From positions 124,001 to 188,000 of the forward strand of contig JACKFL010000005.1 in assembly GCA_020632495.1 (NCBI GenBank): a stretch of 64,000 bases of DNA. Reading direction: 5' to 3'. Position 1 is the first letter of the stretch; each line of letters starts with the position of its first letter. This document shows positions 1 through 9,179 of this stretch, piece after piece. The notes under the pieces were generated by a model. That model worked only from the letters and a program-made list of their open reading frames with translations, was not told where the DNA came from and did not search any database. The position numbers and the translations under genes were made by a program. Source of the stretch: Candidatus Omnitrophota bacterium (GTDB taxonomy: Bacteria; Omnitrophota; Gorgyraeia; Zapsychrales; Zapsychraceae).

Positions 1-877
1 CGTGGTGCCGCTCCTCGATCGGGATCCCGTCGCCGTTGGCGATGGTCAGATCGAACGTGGAACTCGGGGCGACCACGTAGAACGGTACCTTGTGGTGCCT
101 GGCCAGGATCGCGAGATTGTAGGTCCCGATCTTATTGGCGGTGTCGCCGTTGGCGGCAATGCGGTCGGCCCCGGTAAAAACGGCGTCGATCAGCCCGCGT
201 TTCATCACGGTGGCGGCCATGCTGTCGCAGATGACCGTCACCGGGATCTTGGCCTTGCGCAGTTCCCACGTGGTCAGCCGGGCGCCCTGCAGGAGCGGAC
301 GCGTCTCGCAGGCGTAGACCTGAAACGGGACGGCCTGTTCGTGCGCCGCGTACATTACGCCCAGGGCGGTGCCGTAATCGACGGTGGCCAGCGCGCCGGC
401 ATTGCAGATCGTCATGACCCGGTTATGCGGTTTGATGAACTTGGCGCCGTGTTGTCCCATCTGCCGGCAGACCCGGCGGTCCTCCTCGTACATTGCCATG
501 GCCTCATCCTTAAGCAACTTCTTCAGGACGGCTACACTGGTCTCACCCGGGTATTTGGCAAAGACCATGTTCATGCGGTCCAGCGCGTAAAACAGATTCA
601 CAGCCGTGGGCCGGGCCGTGGCCAGATAGTTGCAGACCTCGTCCACACGGATCATCAATTCGTCGCGGGTCTTCCCTTTGAAATGATTGGCCTCCAGCAA
701 TACCCCGAAGGCCGCGGCCACGCCGATAGCCGGCGCCCCTCGCACGCTCAGCCGCCGGATCGCGTTCCAAACGGTCTGAATATCACGGCAGTGAATGTAC
801 TTCAGCGCGTCGGGAAGCTTGGTCTGATCGATGAGCTTGAGTTCGTTGCGGGTCCACTTTACTGTACTGATCGGCAT
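1..877 (-). CDS. mtnA: S-methyl-5-thioribose-1-phosphate isomerase, C-terminus cut by window edge
   Basis: Aldose-ketose isomerase of the methionine salvage pathway. The reading frame opens with ATG at 877 and runs off the window, so about 292 residues are visible and the last ~50 are missing. Visible hallmarks are the early RGAPAIGVAAAFG stretch, the TICNAGALAT segment carrying the catalytic cysteine, and GADRIAANGD carrying the catalytic aspartate. All three are standard for MtnA; eIF2B-like relatives usually lack the full set. It is the last gene visible in a long minus-strand run and is separated from metG upstream by an inverted-repeat spacer, so it may be transcribed separately. Confidence 0.9.
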   Translation of the reverse strand, partial: MPISTVKWTRNELKLIDQTKLPDALKYIHCRDIQTVWNAIRRLSVRGAPAIGVAAAFGVLLEANHFKGKTRDELMIRVDEVCNYLATARPTAVNLFYALDRMNMVFAKYPGETSVAVLKKLLKDEAMAMYEEDRRVCRQMGQHGAKFIKPHNRVMTICNAGALATVDYGTALGVMYAAHEQAVPFQVYACETRPLLQGARLTTWELRKAKIPVTVICDSMAATVMKRGLIDAVFTGADRIAANGDTANKIGTYNLAILARHHKVPFYVVAPSSTFDLTIANGDGIPIEERHH

Positions 878-902
878 AGTTGTGTGCTTGAGTTACGCAT
901 TA

Positions 903-1066
903 TCGGGATACGGGATATGTGATCCCTCGACTCCGCTCGGGATTGGTTGCGTGAATCGGTACAGATGGTGAGCGAAGCCGAACCATACGTGATACGAACA
1001 GTATACTGCTTGTCGTGTCCTTGATGGTAAACTGTTCGTATCCCTTATCCCGGATCACGTATCCCG
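903..1066. repeat. Intergenic nested inverted repeat (REP-like)
   Basis: This fills the spacer between metG and mtnA. The outer arms are 911-925 and 1052-1066 (cgggatatgtgatcc against its reverse complement, 14 of 15 match). The inner arms are 991-1006 and 1027-1042 (gatacgaacagtatac, 15 of 16 match). Between them lies a second complementary pair of the type ctcgactccgctc / gagcgaagccga. A large cruciform or transcript hairpin could form here and could end or stabilise the metG transcript. No protein-coding signal is seen. Confidence 0.7.
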
Positions 1067-1068
1067 AC

Positions 1069-2577
1069 TCACGCCTCCGGAAGCTCTAATCTCGGAAACA
1101 ACGCCTCCGGTGCCGGGAGTTCGGTGCCTGGTTTCAGCTCTCCCCACGCCGCGCCGCTGTCGGCGGCGCCGAGGATCCCCAGGACCTTGCCGCAGCGTGC
1201 CGGCATGACCGGACTGAGGTGATGCGCGGCGACGCGCAGCGCCTCGGTGGCGACGTAGAGAATCGTCCCGGCCCGGGTCAGATCTTCCTTGGCGACCTTC
1301 CACGGCGCCTCGTGTTCCATGTAACGGTTGGTCTTGCCGACCAAGTCCAGGATCGCGAAGATCGCCGAATGGATTTGCAGTTTGTCGATGTGCCGGGTGA
1401 CTTCCGCCTCGAGCGCGGCGGCCTGGTCGATGATGGCCCGGTCCGCCGCCGTATGCTCGCCCGGTTGCGGCACCTTGGCCTCGAAGTACTTGCCGATCAG
1501 CCCGCAGACCCGGTTGAGGAGATTCCCGAAATCGTTGGCGAGATCGCTGTTGAAACGCTTGATAAACGACTCGATGGTGAAGCTGGCGTCCTGCCCGAGG
1601 ACCATCTCGCTCATCAGATAATAACGCACCGCGTCGACGCCGTACTCCTCGATGAGGTCCAGCGGACTGACCACGTTGCCCAGGGATTTGCTCATCTTGG
1701 ACTCGCCCATCAGCCACCAGCCGTGGGCAAAGACGGTGGCCGGCAATTCCACGCCCATCGCCATCAGCATAGTCGGCCAGTACACGCAGTGCGTGGTCAG
1801 GATATCCTTGCCGATCAGATGCACGTTGGCGGGCCACCACGTCTGAAACTTGCTTTGGTCCGAGCCGTAACCCGGCGCCGAGACATAATTCAACAGCGCG
1901 TCGAACCAGACATAGGTCACGTAATCGGTATCGAAAGGCAAATCGATCCCCCAGCTCATGCGCGCCTTGGGCCGCGAGATGCACAGGTCGTTGAGCGGTT
2001 CACGCAGAAATCCAAGGATCTCGTTCTTGCGGTGTTCGGGCTGAATGAAATCGGGGTTGGCGTTGATGTGGTCGATGAGCCGCTGCTGGTACTTGCTCAT
2101 CTTAAAGAAATAATTCTTCTCCTTGATCCGCTTCACGTCACGGAATTCACCGGAGTCTTTTTCCTTGTCGGTGATAAAACGCTCTTCGGAGACCGAATAC
2201 CAGCCTTCATACTCATCGGTATAAATGTCGCCCTTGTCGTAGACGTCCTGCAACACTTTTTGCACGATGGTTTGATGACGGTCTTCGGTGGTGCGGATAA
2301 AGTCGTCGTATTGAATCTCGAGCCGCTCCCATAACTGCAGGAATCGCGGGGCCAGGTCGTCGCAGTGGGCCTGCGGGTCCATGCCGCGCTTCTCGGCGGC
2401 CTGCTGGACCTTCTGGCCGTGCTCGTCGAGTCCGGTCAGGAAAAAAACAGGTTGATTGTTGGAGCGGTGGAAACGCGCGATGACGTCGGCCAGGATGGTC
2501 GTGTAGGCGTGACCGATGTGCGGCTTGTCATTGACATAGTATATCGGTGTGGTGACGTAGAAGTTCTTGGCGCTCAT
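1069..2577 (-). CDS. metG: Methionyl-tRNA synthetase, short zinc-less form
   Basis: Class I aminoacyl-tRNA synthetase that charges tRNA-Met. The HIGH motif is at residues 20-23 and KMSKS at 294-298. The connective-peptide region around residues 120-145 has no CxxC zinc knuckles, so this is the zinc-free type. At 502 residues it ends after the anticodon-binding helical domain and lacks the C-terminal EMAP/tRNA-binding dimerisation domain found in E. coli-type enzymes. Its start lies 2 bases after the ricT stop, so the two are probably co-transcribed. tmk-holB-ricT-metG resembles the Bacillus tmk...holB-ricT...metS order. Confidence 0.95.
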   Translation of the reverse strand: MSAKNFYVTTPIYYVNDKPHIGHAYTTILADVIARFHRSNNQPVFFLTGLDEHGQKVQQAAEKRGMDPQAHCDDLAPRFLQLWERLEIQYDDFIRTTEDRHQTIVQKVLQDVYDKGDIYTDEYEGWYSVSEERFITDKEKDSGEFRDVKRIKEKNYFFKMSKYQQRLIDHINANPDFIQPEHRKNEILGFLREPLNDLCISRPKARMSWGIDLPFDTDYVTYVWFDALLNYVSAPGYGSDQSKFQTWWPANVHLIGKDILTTHCVYWPTMLMAMGVELPATVFAHGWWLMGESKMSKSLGNVVSPLDLIEEYGVDAVRYYLMSEMVLGQDASFTIESFIKRFNSDLANDFGNLLNRVCGLIGKYFEAKVPQPGEHTAADRAIIDQAAALEAEVTRHIDKLQIHSAIFAILDLVGKTNRYMEHEAPWKVAKEDLTRAGTILYVATEALRVAAHHLSPVMPARCGKVLGILGAADSGAAWGELKPGTELPAPEALFPRLELPEA

Positions 2578-2579
2578 GA

Positions 2580-3368
2580 CTATTTCTTGGCGATTTCGGT
2601 TTTGACGACGTGCCCTTCCTTCATTTCGATACTGACGAGGCGCTTGAGGATATTGACGTCGATCACCTTGCCCTTGCCTTCCTTGACCTGGATGCGCTCG
2701 CCGATGCGCGGCAGGTCGCGGGAGAATTCCTTGTAGACCTGAAATTCATAGGCCATGCAGCACTTGATCCGGCCGCACACCCCGGAGATCCGGGAAGGGT
2801 TCAGCGGCAGCCCCTGCTCTTTGGCCATCTTGATCGACAGCGGGTGAAAGCCCTTCATGAACGACGAACAGCACAGTTCCCGGCCGCAGACGCCGTAGCC
2901 GCCGACGATCTTGGCCTTGTCGCGGACGCCGATCTGCTTAAGTTCGATGCGCACGCGGAAAACCTTGGCCAGGTCCTTCACCAGCGCGCGGAAATCCACA
3001 CGGCCTTCGGCGGTAAAATAGAAAATGATCTTGCTGCAGTCGAAGGTGTATTCGACCTTGGTGAGGCGCATGTCGAGTTTGCGGTCGGTGATCTTGCGGG
3101 CGCAGACGCCGAGCGCGTCTTTGGCCTTGCCGCGGTTGTTTTCGATTTGCCGAAGATCGCCTTCGGTGGCCTTGCGGATGAGCTTGCCCTTGGCGTTTTC
3201 GGTGCTGCCTTTGCACGCCATATTTACGTCGGAAACGACCTGGCCGAATTCGGACCCCCGGTCGACTTCCAATATCACATAATCGTCGCGGTCGGCTTCG
3301 ACATCGTTGAGATCAAAAAATCCTACCGCGCGGTATTCTCCCAGCCGGACTTGCACTAGCTTACCCAT
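2580..3368 (-). CDS. ricT: PSP1-domain protein RicT (YaaT)
   Basis: PSP1 family protein of 262 residues. In Bacillus RicT works with RicA and RicF in a complex carrying [4Fe-4S] clusters that affects RNase Y-dependent mRNA processing. Six conserved cysteines are visible as CGRELCC (C161, C166, C167) and CGRIKCC (C198, C203, C204), so cluster binding is likely. No ricA or ricF homologue is in the window. The gene overlaps the 3' end of holB by 13 bases, and the holB-ricT pairing is the same as in Firmicutes. A link to RNase Y here is inference. Confidence 0.9.
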   Translation of the reverse strand: MGKLVQVRLGEYRAVGFFDLNDVEADRDDYVILEVDRGSEFGQVVSDVNMACKGSTENAKGKLIRKATEGDLRQIENNRGKAKDALGVCARKITDRKLDMRLTKVEYTFDCSKIIFYFTAEGRVDFRALVKDLAKVFRVRIELKQIGVRDKAKIVGGYGVCGRELCCSSFMKGFHPLSIKMAKEQGLPLNPSRISGVCGRIKCCMAYEFQVYKEFSRDLPRIGERIQVKEGKGKVIDVNILKRLVSIEMKEGHVVKTEIAKK

Positions 3369-4270
3369 GACATCTTCTCCTTTATAATCAACAGCGGCAA
3401 TTTCAAGTTCAGATTGTCCGCCAGCATTTTTTGCGCCAGGATGACCTCATCGTATATTTCCGCCAGGTCATCGAAGTGAAAGCGCCGCGCGAACTGTTCG
3501 AGCTCATCGCGCCGGTCCAGATGAATCAGGTGATCGTCCGCGACGCCCGAATAGATCAGCGCCGCGTCCCTTACCCAGCTCAGCAGGACGTCCAGGAATT
3601 CCTTGGTCAGCTCCTTGTCCTTGAGATCCTTCAGCTCCTTTTTGGCAAAATCCGGATCGGACGGGCCGAACACAAACTGGCTGATCCAGTGATTCTTGCG
3701 TTCGAACAGGCCGCGTTCCCGGTAGTGCTGCGCCACCCCGAGGCTGCCCTCGGCCAGGGCGCTTAGAAAATGGGCTGAAGAGGTGTCTTCATGATAAAGA
3801 CTTCTCAGTTGTTCTGCAAGGACTTCTTTGCAGGGGGTCGGGAAATGGACCCGATGGCAGCGCGACCGGATGGTGGGCAGAACCCGCTCGTACACAGAGG
3901 TTGTCAGGATCATCAGGCTGCTGGGGGTGGGCTCTTCCAGCGTCTTGAGCAGGATATTGGCGCTTTCCACGGTCATCAGCTCCACGTTCTTGATGATGAT
4001 GACCTTCTTTTCCGCGCTGAACGGCCGCAGTCCCATCAGGCCGAGAATTTCACGCACCTCATCGATCTTGATCTTTTCGCCGAACGCGCATTCCAGCACG
4101 TGGGTGTCGATGGGATCACTCAATTCCCGGGCCATGGCCATGGCCGTTTCCGATTTGCCGACGTATTTGGCGCCGGTGAAGAGGTATCCGTGCGCCAGCC
4201 GTCCGGCCCGGTGCAGCCGCAGCAAGCGCTCAACAACATCCTGCTGCGGTTCGACGGTAATCGCGGTCAT
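3356..4270 (-). CDS. holB: DNA polymerase III delta-prime subunit, zinc-module-less
   Basis: Clamp-loader AAA+ subunit. Walker A is GAKYVGKS (33-40) and the SRC sensor motif is S136-R137-C138. The canonical protein has a four-cysteine zinc module of about 30 residues between the Walker A helix and the GKSIKIDQIR-like segment. Here ARELSDPIDTHVLECAFGEK joins directly to IKIDEVRE, so the module is gone. A retained Walker A is more like a gamma/tau or archaeal small subunit, but size (304 aa), lack of a tau extension and location between tmk and ricT favour delta-prime. It overlaps tmk by 4 bases. Confidence 0.85.
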   Translation of the reverse strand: MTAITVEPQQDVVERLLRLHRAGRLAHGYLFTGAKYVGKSETAMAMARELSDPIDTHVLECAFGEKIKIDEVREILGLMGLRPFSAEKKVIIIKNVELMTVESANILLKTLEEPTPSSLMILTTSVYERVLPTIRSRCHRVHFPTPCKEVLAEQLRSLYHEDTSSAHFLSALAEGSLGVAQHYRERGLFERKNHWISQFVFGPSDPDFAKKELKDLKDKELTKEFLDVLLSWVRDAALIYSGVADDHLIHLDRRDELEQFARRFHFDDLAEIYDEVILAQKMLADNLNLKLPLLIIKEKMSWVS

Positions 4271-4893
4271 GCGTTCCCCAACAAATCATCAATATATTGA
4301 CGGACGCTTTCAAAGACTTCTTCGATGGTGCGGTCGGACTCGATCACCTTGACGCGCTGCGGATTCTGGCGGGCGATGTCATGATATCCTTCCTGGACGC
4401 GGGCGTGATAATCCAGGTCGCGCTGTTCGATGCGGTCCTTGGCCCCCTTAATGCGCCCCAATCCCTTGACCGGATCGATGTCGAAGATGATGGTCAAATC
4501 CGGAGAGACGTCCTCGGTAACGAACTCACCGAGGTCCTTGATTAACTCGACGTTCATATCGTGGCCGTATCCCTGATAGGCCAGCGTGGAATCGAGAAAA
4601 CGGTCGCAGATCACGGTCTGACCGTTGTCCAGGGCGGGAATGATCTTTTGGCGGACCAGCTGGGCGCGCGCCGCCATGTACAGCAGCATCTCGCACTCGT
4701 GGGTCATGTCGGTGTTGCCGACGTCGAGCAGGATATCGCGGATCTTTTCGCTGAGCGGAACGCCGCCCGGTTCGCGCAAAAACAGGATGTCGTGCTCTTT
4801 ATCTTTAAGGTATTCGCAGCTGCGCTCGATCTGTGTGCTTTTGCCGGACCCTTCCAGTCCTTCGAACGTGATCAGCAAACCATTGCGGGCCAT
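4267..4893 (-). CDS. tmk: Thymidylate kinase
   Basis: Phosphorylates dTMP to dTDP for DNA synthesis. The 208-residue length is normal. The P-loop EGLEGSGKST is at residues 11-20, the DRF-type dTMP-binding motif appears as CDRFLDSTLAYQG, and a lid-like segment with RIKGAKDRIEQRD follows. The 3' end overlaps holB by 4 bases, indicating translational coupling. The upstream neighbour is cysE, 25 bases away. Confidence 0.96.
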   Translation of the reverse strand: MARNGLLITFEGLEGSGKSTQIERSCEYLKDKEHDILFLREPGGVPLSEKIRDILLDVGNTDMTHECEMLLYMAARAQLVRQKIIPALDNGQTVICDRFLDSTLAYQGYGHDMNVELIKDLGEFVTEDVSPDLTIIFDIDPVKGLGRIKGAKDRIEQRDLDYHARVQEGYHDIARQNPQRVKVIESDRTIEEVFESVRQYIDDLLGNA

Positions 4894-4918
4894 GTTGTCT
4901 CCCTTCCCTCGAGGTGCG

Positions 4919-5608
4919 TTACTTGTCCTTGTTCTGGTCCTCCAGACACTTGATGCGTTTGAGCAGGTCCTTCATATGCACCATCACCGGGTCCGAGATG
5001 TGAACGTGGTCCATCGGATCGATCTTGTGTCCGTCTTTCTTGGTGATGTGACCGGGCACGCCGACGACGGTCGCGTTGGCCGGCACGGGTTTGAGGATCA
5101 CCGCGTTGGCGCCGACGTAACTGTTGTCGCCGATAGTGATGTTGCCGAGCACCTTGGCGCCGGCGCCGACGACCACATTCTGGCCCAGCGTGGGATGCCG
5201 CTTGCCGGACTCCTTGCCGGTCCCGCCGAGGGTCACGCCCTGAAACAGCGTGCAGTTGTCGCCGACGATCGCCGTCTCGCCGATCACCACGCCCATCCCG
5301 TGGTCGATAAACAGGCCGCGGCCGATCCGGGCGCCGGGATGGATCTCGATCCCCGTGAAAAACCGCGAGATCTGCGAGAGCAGCCGGGCGATCAGTTTCA
5401 GCTTCATCAACCACAACCGGTGGGCGACGCGATGCGAGACGACCGCGTGCAGGCCGGAATACAGCAGGATGATCTCGATGTCGTTCTTGGCCGCCGGATC
5501 TCGTTCCCGTGTGGAGACGATCTCGTCACGGAAAAACGCGTAAATCACGGTGATAAACGCCAGCGTGAAGATCAGTAATACGATAAAAATTTTTAAAAAC
5601 AGTATCAT
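4919..5608 (-). CDS. cysE: Serine O-acetyltransferase with N-terminal membrane helix
   Basis: Left-handed beta-helix acetyltransferase making O-acetylserine for cysteine synthesis. I start at the ATG at 5608 because upstream sequence in frame is ispF coding sequence. Residues 1-25 form one hydrophobic helix, followed by a helical linker and hexapeptide repeats. Typical CysE catalytic-region motifs are present: IDHGMGVVIGET, LGGTGKESGKRHPTLG and VVVGAGAKVLG. The usual large N-terminal alpha domain is short, as in Bacillus-type CysE. The ispD-ispF-cysE order matches Bacillus with gltX missing between them. Confidence 0.9.
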   Translation of the reverse strand: MILFLKIFIVLLIFTLAFITVIYAFFRDEIVSTRERDPAAKNDIEIILLYSGLHAVVSHRVAHRLWLMKLKLIARLLSQISRFFTGIEIHPGARIGRGLFIDHGMGVVIGETAIVGDNCTLFQGVTLGGTGKESGKRHPTLGQNVVVGAGAKVLGNITIGDNSYVGANAVILKPVPANATVVGVPGHITKKDGHKIDPMDHVHISDPVMVHMKDLLKRIKCLEDQNKDK

Positions 5609-5612
5609 CGTG

Positions 5613-6092
5613 TCAGTCCTTAATGAGCAGCACTGTGGCAAAGGCGGCGATGCCTTCGCGGCGGCCGATCGAGCCCATCCCTTCCATGGTCGTGGCCTTG
5701 ATATTGACCGACTCATAAGGAATGTCGAGCCGCAGGGCGATGAGGTTGCGCATCGCCGGTTTGTAATCCTTCAGGTTCGGTTCCTCGGCCTGCAGCATGC
5801 AGTCGACATTGGTCAACCGGTAGCCGGCCTCCCGCATCTGCTTGTTCACCTCGTCGAGCAGCAGCAGGCTGGAAATGTCCTTGTACTGTAAATCGGTGTT
5901 GGGAAAATGCTCGCCGATATCGCCAAGGCCGAGCGCACCGAGGATCGCGTCGCACAGCGCGTGTAGCAGGACGTCGGCATCGCTGTGCCCCTCGAGCCCG
6001 TACTCGTGCGGGATCTCCACCCCGCCCAGCACGAGCTTGCGGCCGGCGGCAAAGCAGTGGATGTCATAACCGAGTCCGGTGCGGATATCCAT
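5613..6092 (-). CDS. ispF: 2-C-methyl-D-erythritol 2,4-cyclodiphosphate synthase
   Basis: Fifth step of the non-mevalonate isoprenoid pathway, 159 residues as expected. The metal ligands are visible in GLGYDIHCF (D10, H12) and in GLEGHSDADVLLHALCDA. The C-terminal SIGRREGIAAFATVLL is the typical active-site end. It lies 2 bases downstream of ispD, so the two successive pathway enzymes are co-expressed; ispE lies separately at 32.9 kb. Confidence 0.97.
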   Translation of the reverse strand: MDIRTGLGYDIHCFAAGRKLVLGGVEIPHEYGLEGHSDADVLLHALCDAILGALGLGDIGEHFPNTDLQYKDISSLLLLDEVNKQMREAGYRLTNVDCMLQAEEPNLKDYKPAMRNLIALRLDIPYESVNIKATTMEGMGSIGRREGIAAFATVLLIKD

Positions 6093-6094
6093 GA

Positions 6095-6784
6095 TCAGCC
6101 GACACTCTCCATGGCCAAAAGCTTTTCAGCGATCGCCACGTCATCGGGCGTGGTGACTTTGATATTGAAGTAGTCGCCCTGCATCACCTTAACTTTGATG
6201 CCGATCTGCTCTACCAGCGACGCGTCGTCGGTGACGTCCAAACTCTTGGCATGTTCGTAGGCCTCCACCAGCAGATCGCGGTGAAACACCTGCGGCGTCT
6301 GGATCTCCCACAGTTGCTCGCGCTCCAGCGTGCGCTCAACAGTCCCTTCGAGCGCATTGATTTTCTTGATCGTTTGTTTCACCGGAACTCCCAGTACCAC
6401 CGCCCGGTCGGTCACACACTGGGCCACCGCCTTGTCGATAAGGTTCGGTTTGATCAGCGGCCGGGCGCCGTCATGCACCACGATGATCCCGCAGTCGGAA
6501 TCGACATAGGTCAGTCCGTTGCCCACCGACTCGCTGCGCCGGACGCCGCCGGTGATGTATTCCTTGACCTTGGTCAACCCGTGGTCTTCGACGAGCGAGC
6601 GGTACTCGCTGGCATATTCAGGATGAACAACGAGCACGACTTTATCGACTGAGGCGCACGCCTCAAAGGCGCGTAGCGTGTGCACGATCATCGGAACGCC
6701 GGCCAGCGGCAAGAATATCTTGGGAGTGTCGGACCCCATGCGGGTCCCTTCTCCGGCGGCGGGGATAATGGCTTGTGCTTTCAT
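6095..6784 (-). CDS. ispD: 2-C-methyl-D-erythritol 4-phosphate cytidylyltransferase
   Basis: Transfers CMP to MEP. Nucleotidyltransferase signature at the start: IIPAAGEGTRMGSDTPK (residues 6-22). VHDGARPLI and the TDDASLVE segment are the usual substrate-binding motifs. Length of 229 residues is typical. The start overlaps the end of the yacL-like gene by one base (a TGATG-type junction), giving coupled translation. Confidence 0.96.
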   Translation of the reverse strand: MKAQAIIPAAGEGTRMGSDTPKIFLPLAGVPMIVHTLRAFEACASVDKVVLVVHPEYASEYRSLVEDHGLTKVKEYITGGVRRSESVGNGLTYVDSDCGIIVVHDGARPLIKPNLIDKAVAQCVTDRAVVLGVPVKQTIKKINALEGTVERTLEREQLWEIQTPQVFHRDLLVEAYEHAKSLDVTDDASLVEQIGIKVKVMQGDYFNIKVTTPDDVAIAEKLLAMESVG

Positions 6785-7773
6785 CAGTTCGCTCCTCCAC
6801 TCAGTTTGGCGAAGATCATTTTTCCGGCCTGTGTTTGCAGGACTGAGGTGACCTGGACCCGCACTTCATGGCCGATGCGTTCGCGGGCGCCGCTGACCAC
6901 GACCATGGTACCGTCTTCCATATAGCCGATGGCCTGGTCGTGCTCCTTGCCTTCCTTAATCAGTTTCACGTCGATGTTGTCCCCGGTAAAAAGCACCGAC
7001 TTGACCGCCTGGATGAGTTCGTTAACGTTGAGAATGTCCACGCCCTGCAGTTCGGCGGTCCGGCCGAGATTGAAATCATTGGTGCAGATCCGCGCGTCCA
7101 TCATCCGCGCCATGCGGATCAGCTTCGCGTCCACCGGTTCGGGACCGGTCATGTCGTCTTCATGAATATGCAGATCGACCTTGGGGTCCTCCTGCATCAG
7201 GCGCAGCAGTTCCAGCCCACGCCGGCCCCGTTCGCGTTTGATGTCCTCGGCGGAATCCGCCAGCGCCTGCATCTCGTGTAGCACGAAGCGCGGCACCACC
7301 AGGCGTCCCACCAGAAAATGGGTCTTGTAAATGTCAATGACCCGGCCGTCGATGATCGCGCTGGTGTCGAGCAGCACCACCCCGTCCTTGATATCCTGCC
7401 GGCGGAATTTCACGTACGGGATTATCAGGTGAAACTCGTCCTTGCCCCGCAGGGCCATGACCGCGCCCAGGTACGAAAAGACCAGAGTCAGCGAGACGCG
7501 GGTTACGGACTGGATGTAATGGCCCAGCGGCAACAGCGACAGGATATCGGCAAGGATCTTGGCCATAAAGATCCCCAGCAGCAATCCGCAGACCATGCTC
7601 GACAGACCGCGCACCGAGACACGGCGCATTGACCGTTCGAGTACGATCAGCAGCAGGCCGCCGAGAAATCCGATCTGACCGCCGGCCAACGCGTCGTTAT
7701 GAACGCTGCCTGCGTAATAACCGACGAGCACGCTCATGGTCATAAACAGAATACGTAAAAAGGTCAGGGTCAT
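6784..7773 (-). CDS. PIN/TRAM-domain membrane protein, YacL family
   Basis: 329 residues. Residues 1-110 contain about four membrane helices. A PIN nuclease-like domain follows, with LLDTSAIIDGRV and later acidic residues (CTNDFNLGR), and a C-terminal TRAM domain spans roughly 265-325. This is the architecture of Bacillus YacL, whose biological role is not well defined; an RNase activity is inferred from the PIN fold. It overlaps radA by 4 bases. In Bacillus disA sits between radA and yacL; disA is absent here. Confidence 0.88.
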   Translation of the reverse strand: MTLTFLRILFMTMSVLVGYYAGSVHNDALAGGQIGFLGGLLLIVLERSMRRVSVRGLSSMVCGLLLGIFMAKILADILSLLPLGHYIQSVTRVSLTLVFSYLGAVMALRGKDEFHLIIPYVKFRRQDIKDGVVLLDTSAIIDGRVIDIYKTHFLVGRLVVPRFVLHEMQALADSAEDIKRERGRRGLELLRLMQEDPKVDLHIHEDDMTGPEPVDAKLIRMARMMDARICTNDFNLGRTAELQGVDILNVNELIQAVKSVLFTGDNIDVKLIKEGKEHDQAIGYMEDGTMVVVSGARERIGHEVRVQVTSVLQTQAGKMIFAKLSGGAN

Positions 7774-9152
7774 CGGTTTTCCTCTATGTCATTGAGCAGA
7801 TCCAGCGCCTCGCGGGCGGTCGCCACCGGCATGATCTCGATGCCGTCGGTGTCGATTTCCAGCCGGGACTTCAAATTGTTCTTGGGCAGAATGCAGCGTT
7901 CGAAGCCGAGTTTGCGCGCCTCGTTTACCCGTAGCGCCACCTGCGACACGCTGCGCACCTCGCCGGAAAGGCCCACCTCGCCGATCACCACCGTCGAACG
8001 GTTGACCGGTTTGTCCAGCAACGCCGTGGCCAGCGCCAGGGCCACCGCCAGGTCCGCGGCCGGATCCATCAGTTTCACGCCGCCGACCACGTTGAGAAAG
8101 ATGTCCTTGTCTTGCATATTCAGGCCGAGGCGCTTGTCGAGCACCGCGATCAGCAGCGCCAGGCGGTTGACGTCGAAGCCCTGCGCCTTTTGCCGGACCA
8201 TATTGAAATTCGAATTGCTCACCAGTCCCTGCACCTCCACCAGGAACGGCCGCGTCCCTTCGATAATCGGAGTCACTACCGAGCCGGTGGTGTCGTCGGG
8301 CCGTTCCGACAGGAAGATCTCCGACGGATTGGGGACCTCATTCAGTCCGTTGGCCATCATCTCAAAGAGCCCGATCTCATTGGTGGACCCGAAACGGTTC
8401 TTGGTCCCGCGCAAAATCCGGTACGTGGAATAGCGTTCGCCTTCGAAGTAAAGCACCGTATCCACGATATGTTCCAGCACCCGCGGGCCGGCCAGCATGC
8501 CCTCTTTGGTGACATGGCCGATGATGAACAACGCGATACCGTGGCGCTTGGCCGTGTGCGTGAGGATAGCCGAGCATTCGCGGACCTGACTGACGCTGCC
8601 CGGGGAAGACTGCACTTCGGGCTGATACACCACCTGAATCGAATCGATCACCACGACCTGCGGCTGCATCTTTTTGATATAGTCGAGGATGGCGTTGAGA
8701 TCGACCTGGTTGACGATATACAAAGATTTGGTCTCTCCCCGGCTGATCCGTCCGGCGCGCATACTCGTCTGCTTGACCGACTCTTCGCCGCTGATGTAAA
8801 GAACCTTCAGCCCGCCTGCGGACAAAGCGCAGCCGATCTGCAGCGACAACGTGGACTTGCCTATGCCAGGATCGCCGCCGATCAACGTGACGGACCCGGG
8901 AACGATGCCGCCGCCCATGACGCGGTCGAGCTCGGCGATGCCGGTCACGTACCGCTTCTCATCATTGAGGGAAATATCATCGAGCAGGACCGGATCTTCC
9001 TGATAGCTGACCGCCGGCGTCTTGCCGCCGGGCGAGGGAACAAGGGTTTCTTCAACGTAGGAATTCCAAGCGTTACAACTGGGGCACTTGCCCTGCCAAC
9101 GCGCGGACTGCGCGCCGCATTCCTGACAAATGTAAACGGTTTTCGTCTTCAT
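7770..9152 (-). CDS. radA: DNA repair helicase-like protein RadA
   Basis: RecA-related branch-migration helicase for recombination intermediates, 460 residues. It has an N-terminal C4 zinc finger (C9, C12, C23, C26), Walker A GGDPGIGKST (92-101), the RadA-specific KNRFG motif, and a C-terminal Lon-protease-like domain (from about residue 290, GGVKLMDPAADLAVALA). It overlaps yacL by 4 bases. Placement after clpC is as in Firmicutes, with one extra secreted-protein gene between. Confidence 0.96.
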   Translation of the reverse strand: MKTKTVYICQECGAQSARWQGKCPSCNAWNSYVEETLVPSPGGKTPAVSYQEDPVLLDDISLNDEKRYVTGIAELDRVMGGGIVPGSVTLIGGDPGIGKSTLSLQIGCALSAGGLKVLYISGEESVKQTSMRAGRISRGETKSLYIVNQVDLNAILDYIKKMQPQVVVIDSIQVVYQPEVQSSPGSVSQVRECSAILTHTAKRHGIALFIIGHVTKEGMLAGPRVLEHIVDTVLYFEGERYSTYRILRGTKNRFGSTNEIGLFEMMANGLNEVPNPSEIFLSERPDDTTGSVVTPIIEGTRPFLVEVQGLVSNSNFNMVRQKAQGFDVNRLALLIAVLDKRLGLNMQDKDIFLNVVGGVKLMDPAADLAVALALATALLDKPVNRSTVVIGEVGLSGEVRSVSQVALRVNEARKLGFERCILPKNNLKSRLEIDTDGIEIMPVATAREALDLLNDIEENR

Positions 9153-9179
9153 AAAGAAGTCGCCCGCCGGGCGTCCGGT

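Noticed and set aside
2..922. Long plus-strand open frame of about 306 codons at the window start
   Set aside because: It is the antisense of mtnA, whose catalytic motifs are clear on the minus strand. The composition is that of a GC-rich shadow frame.
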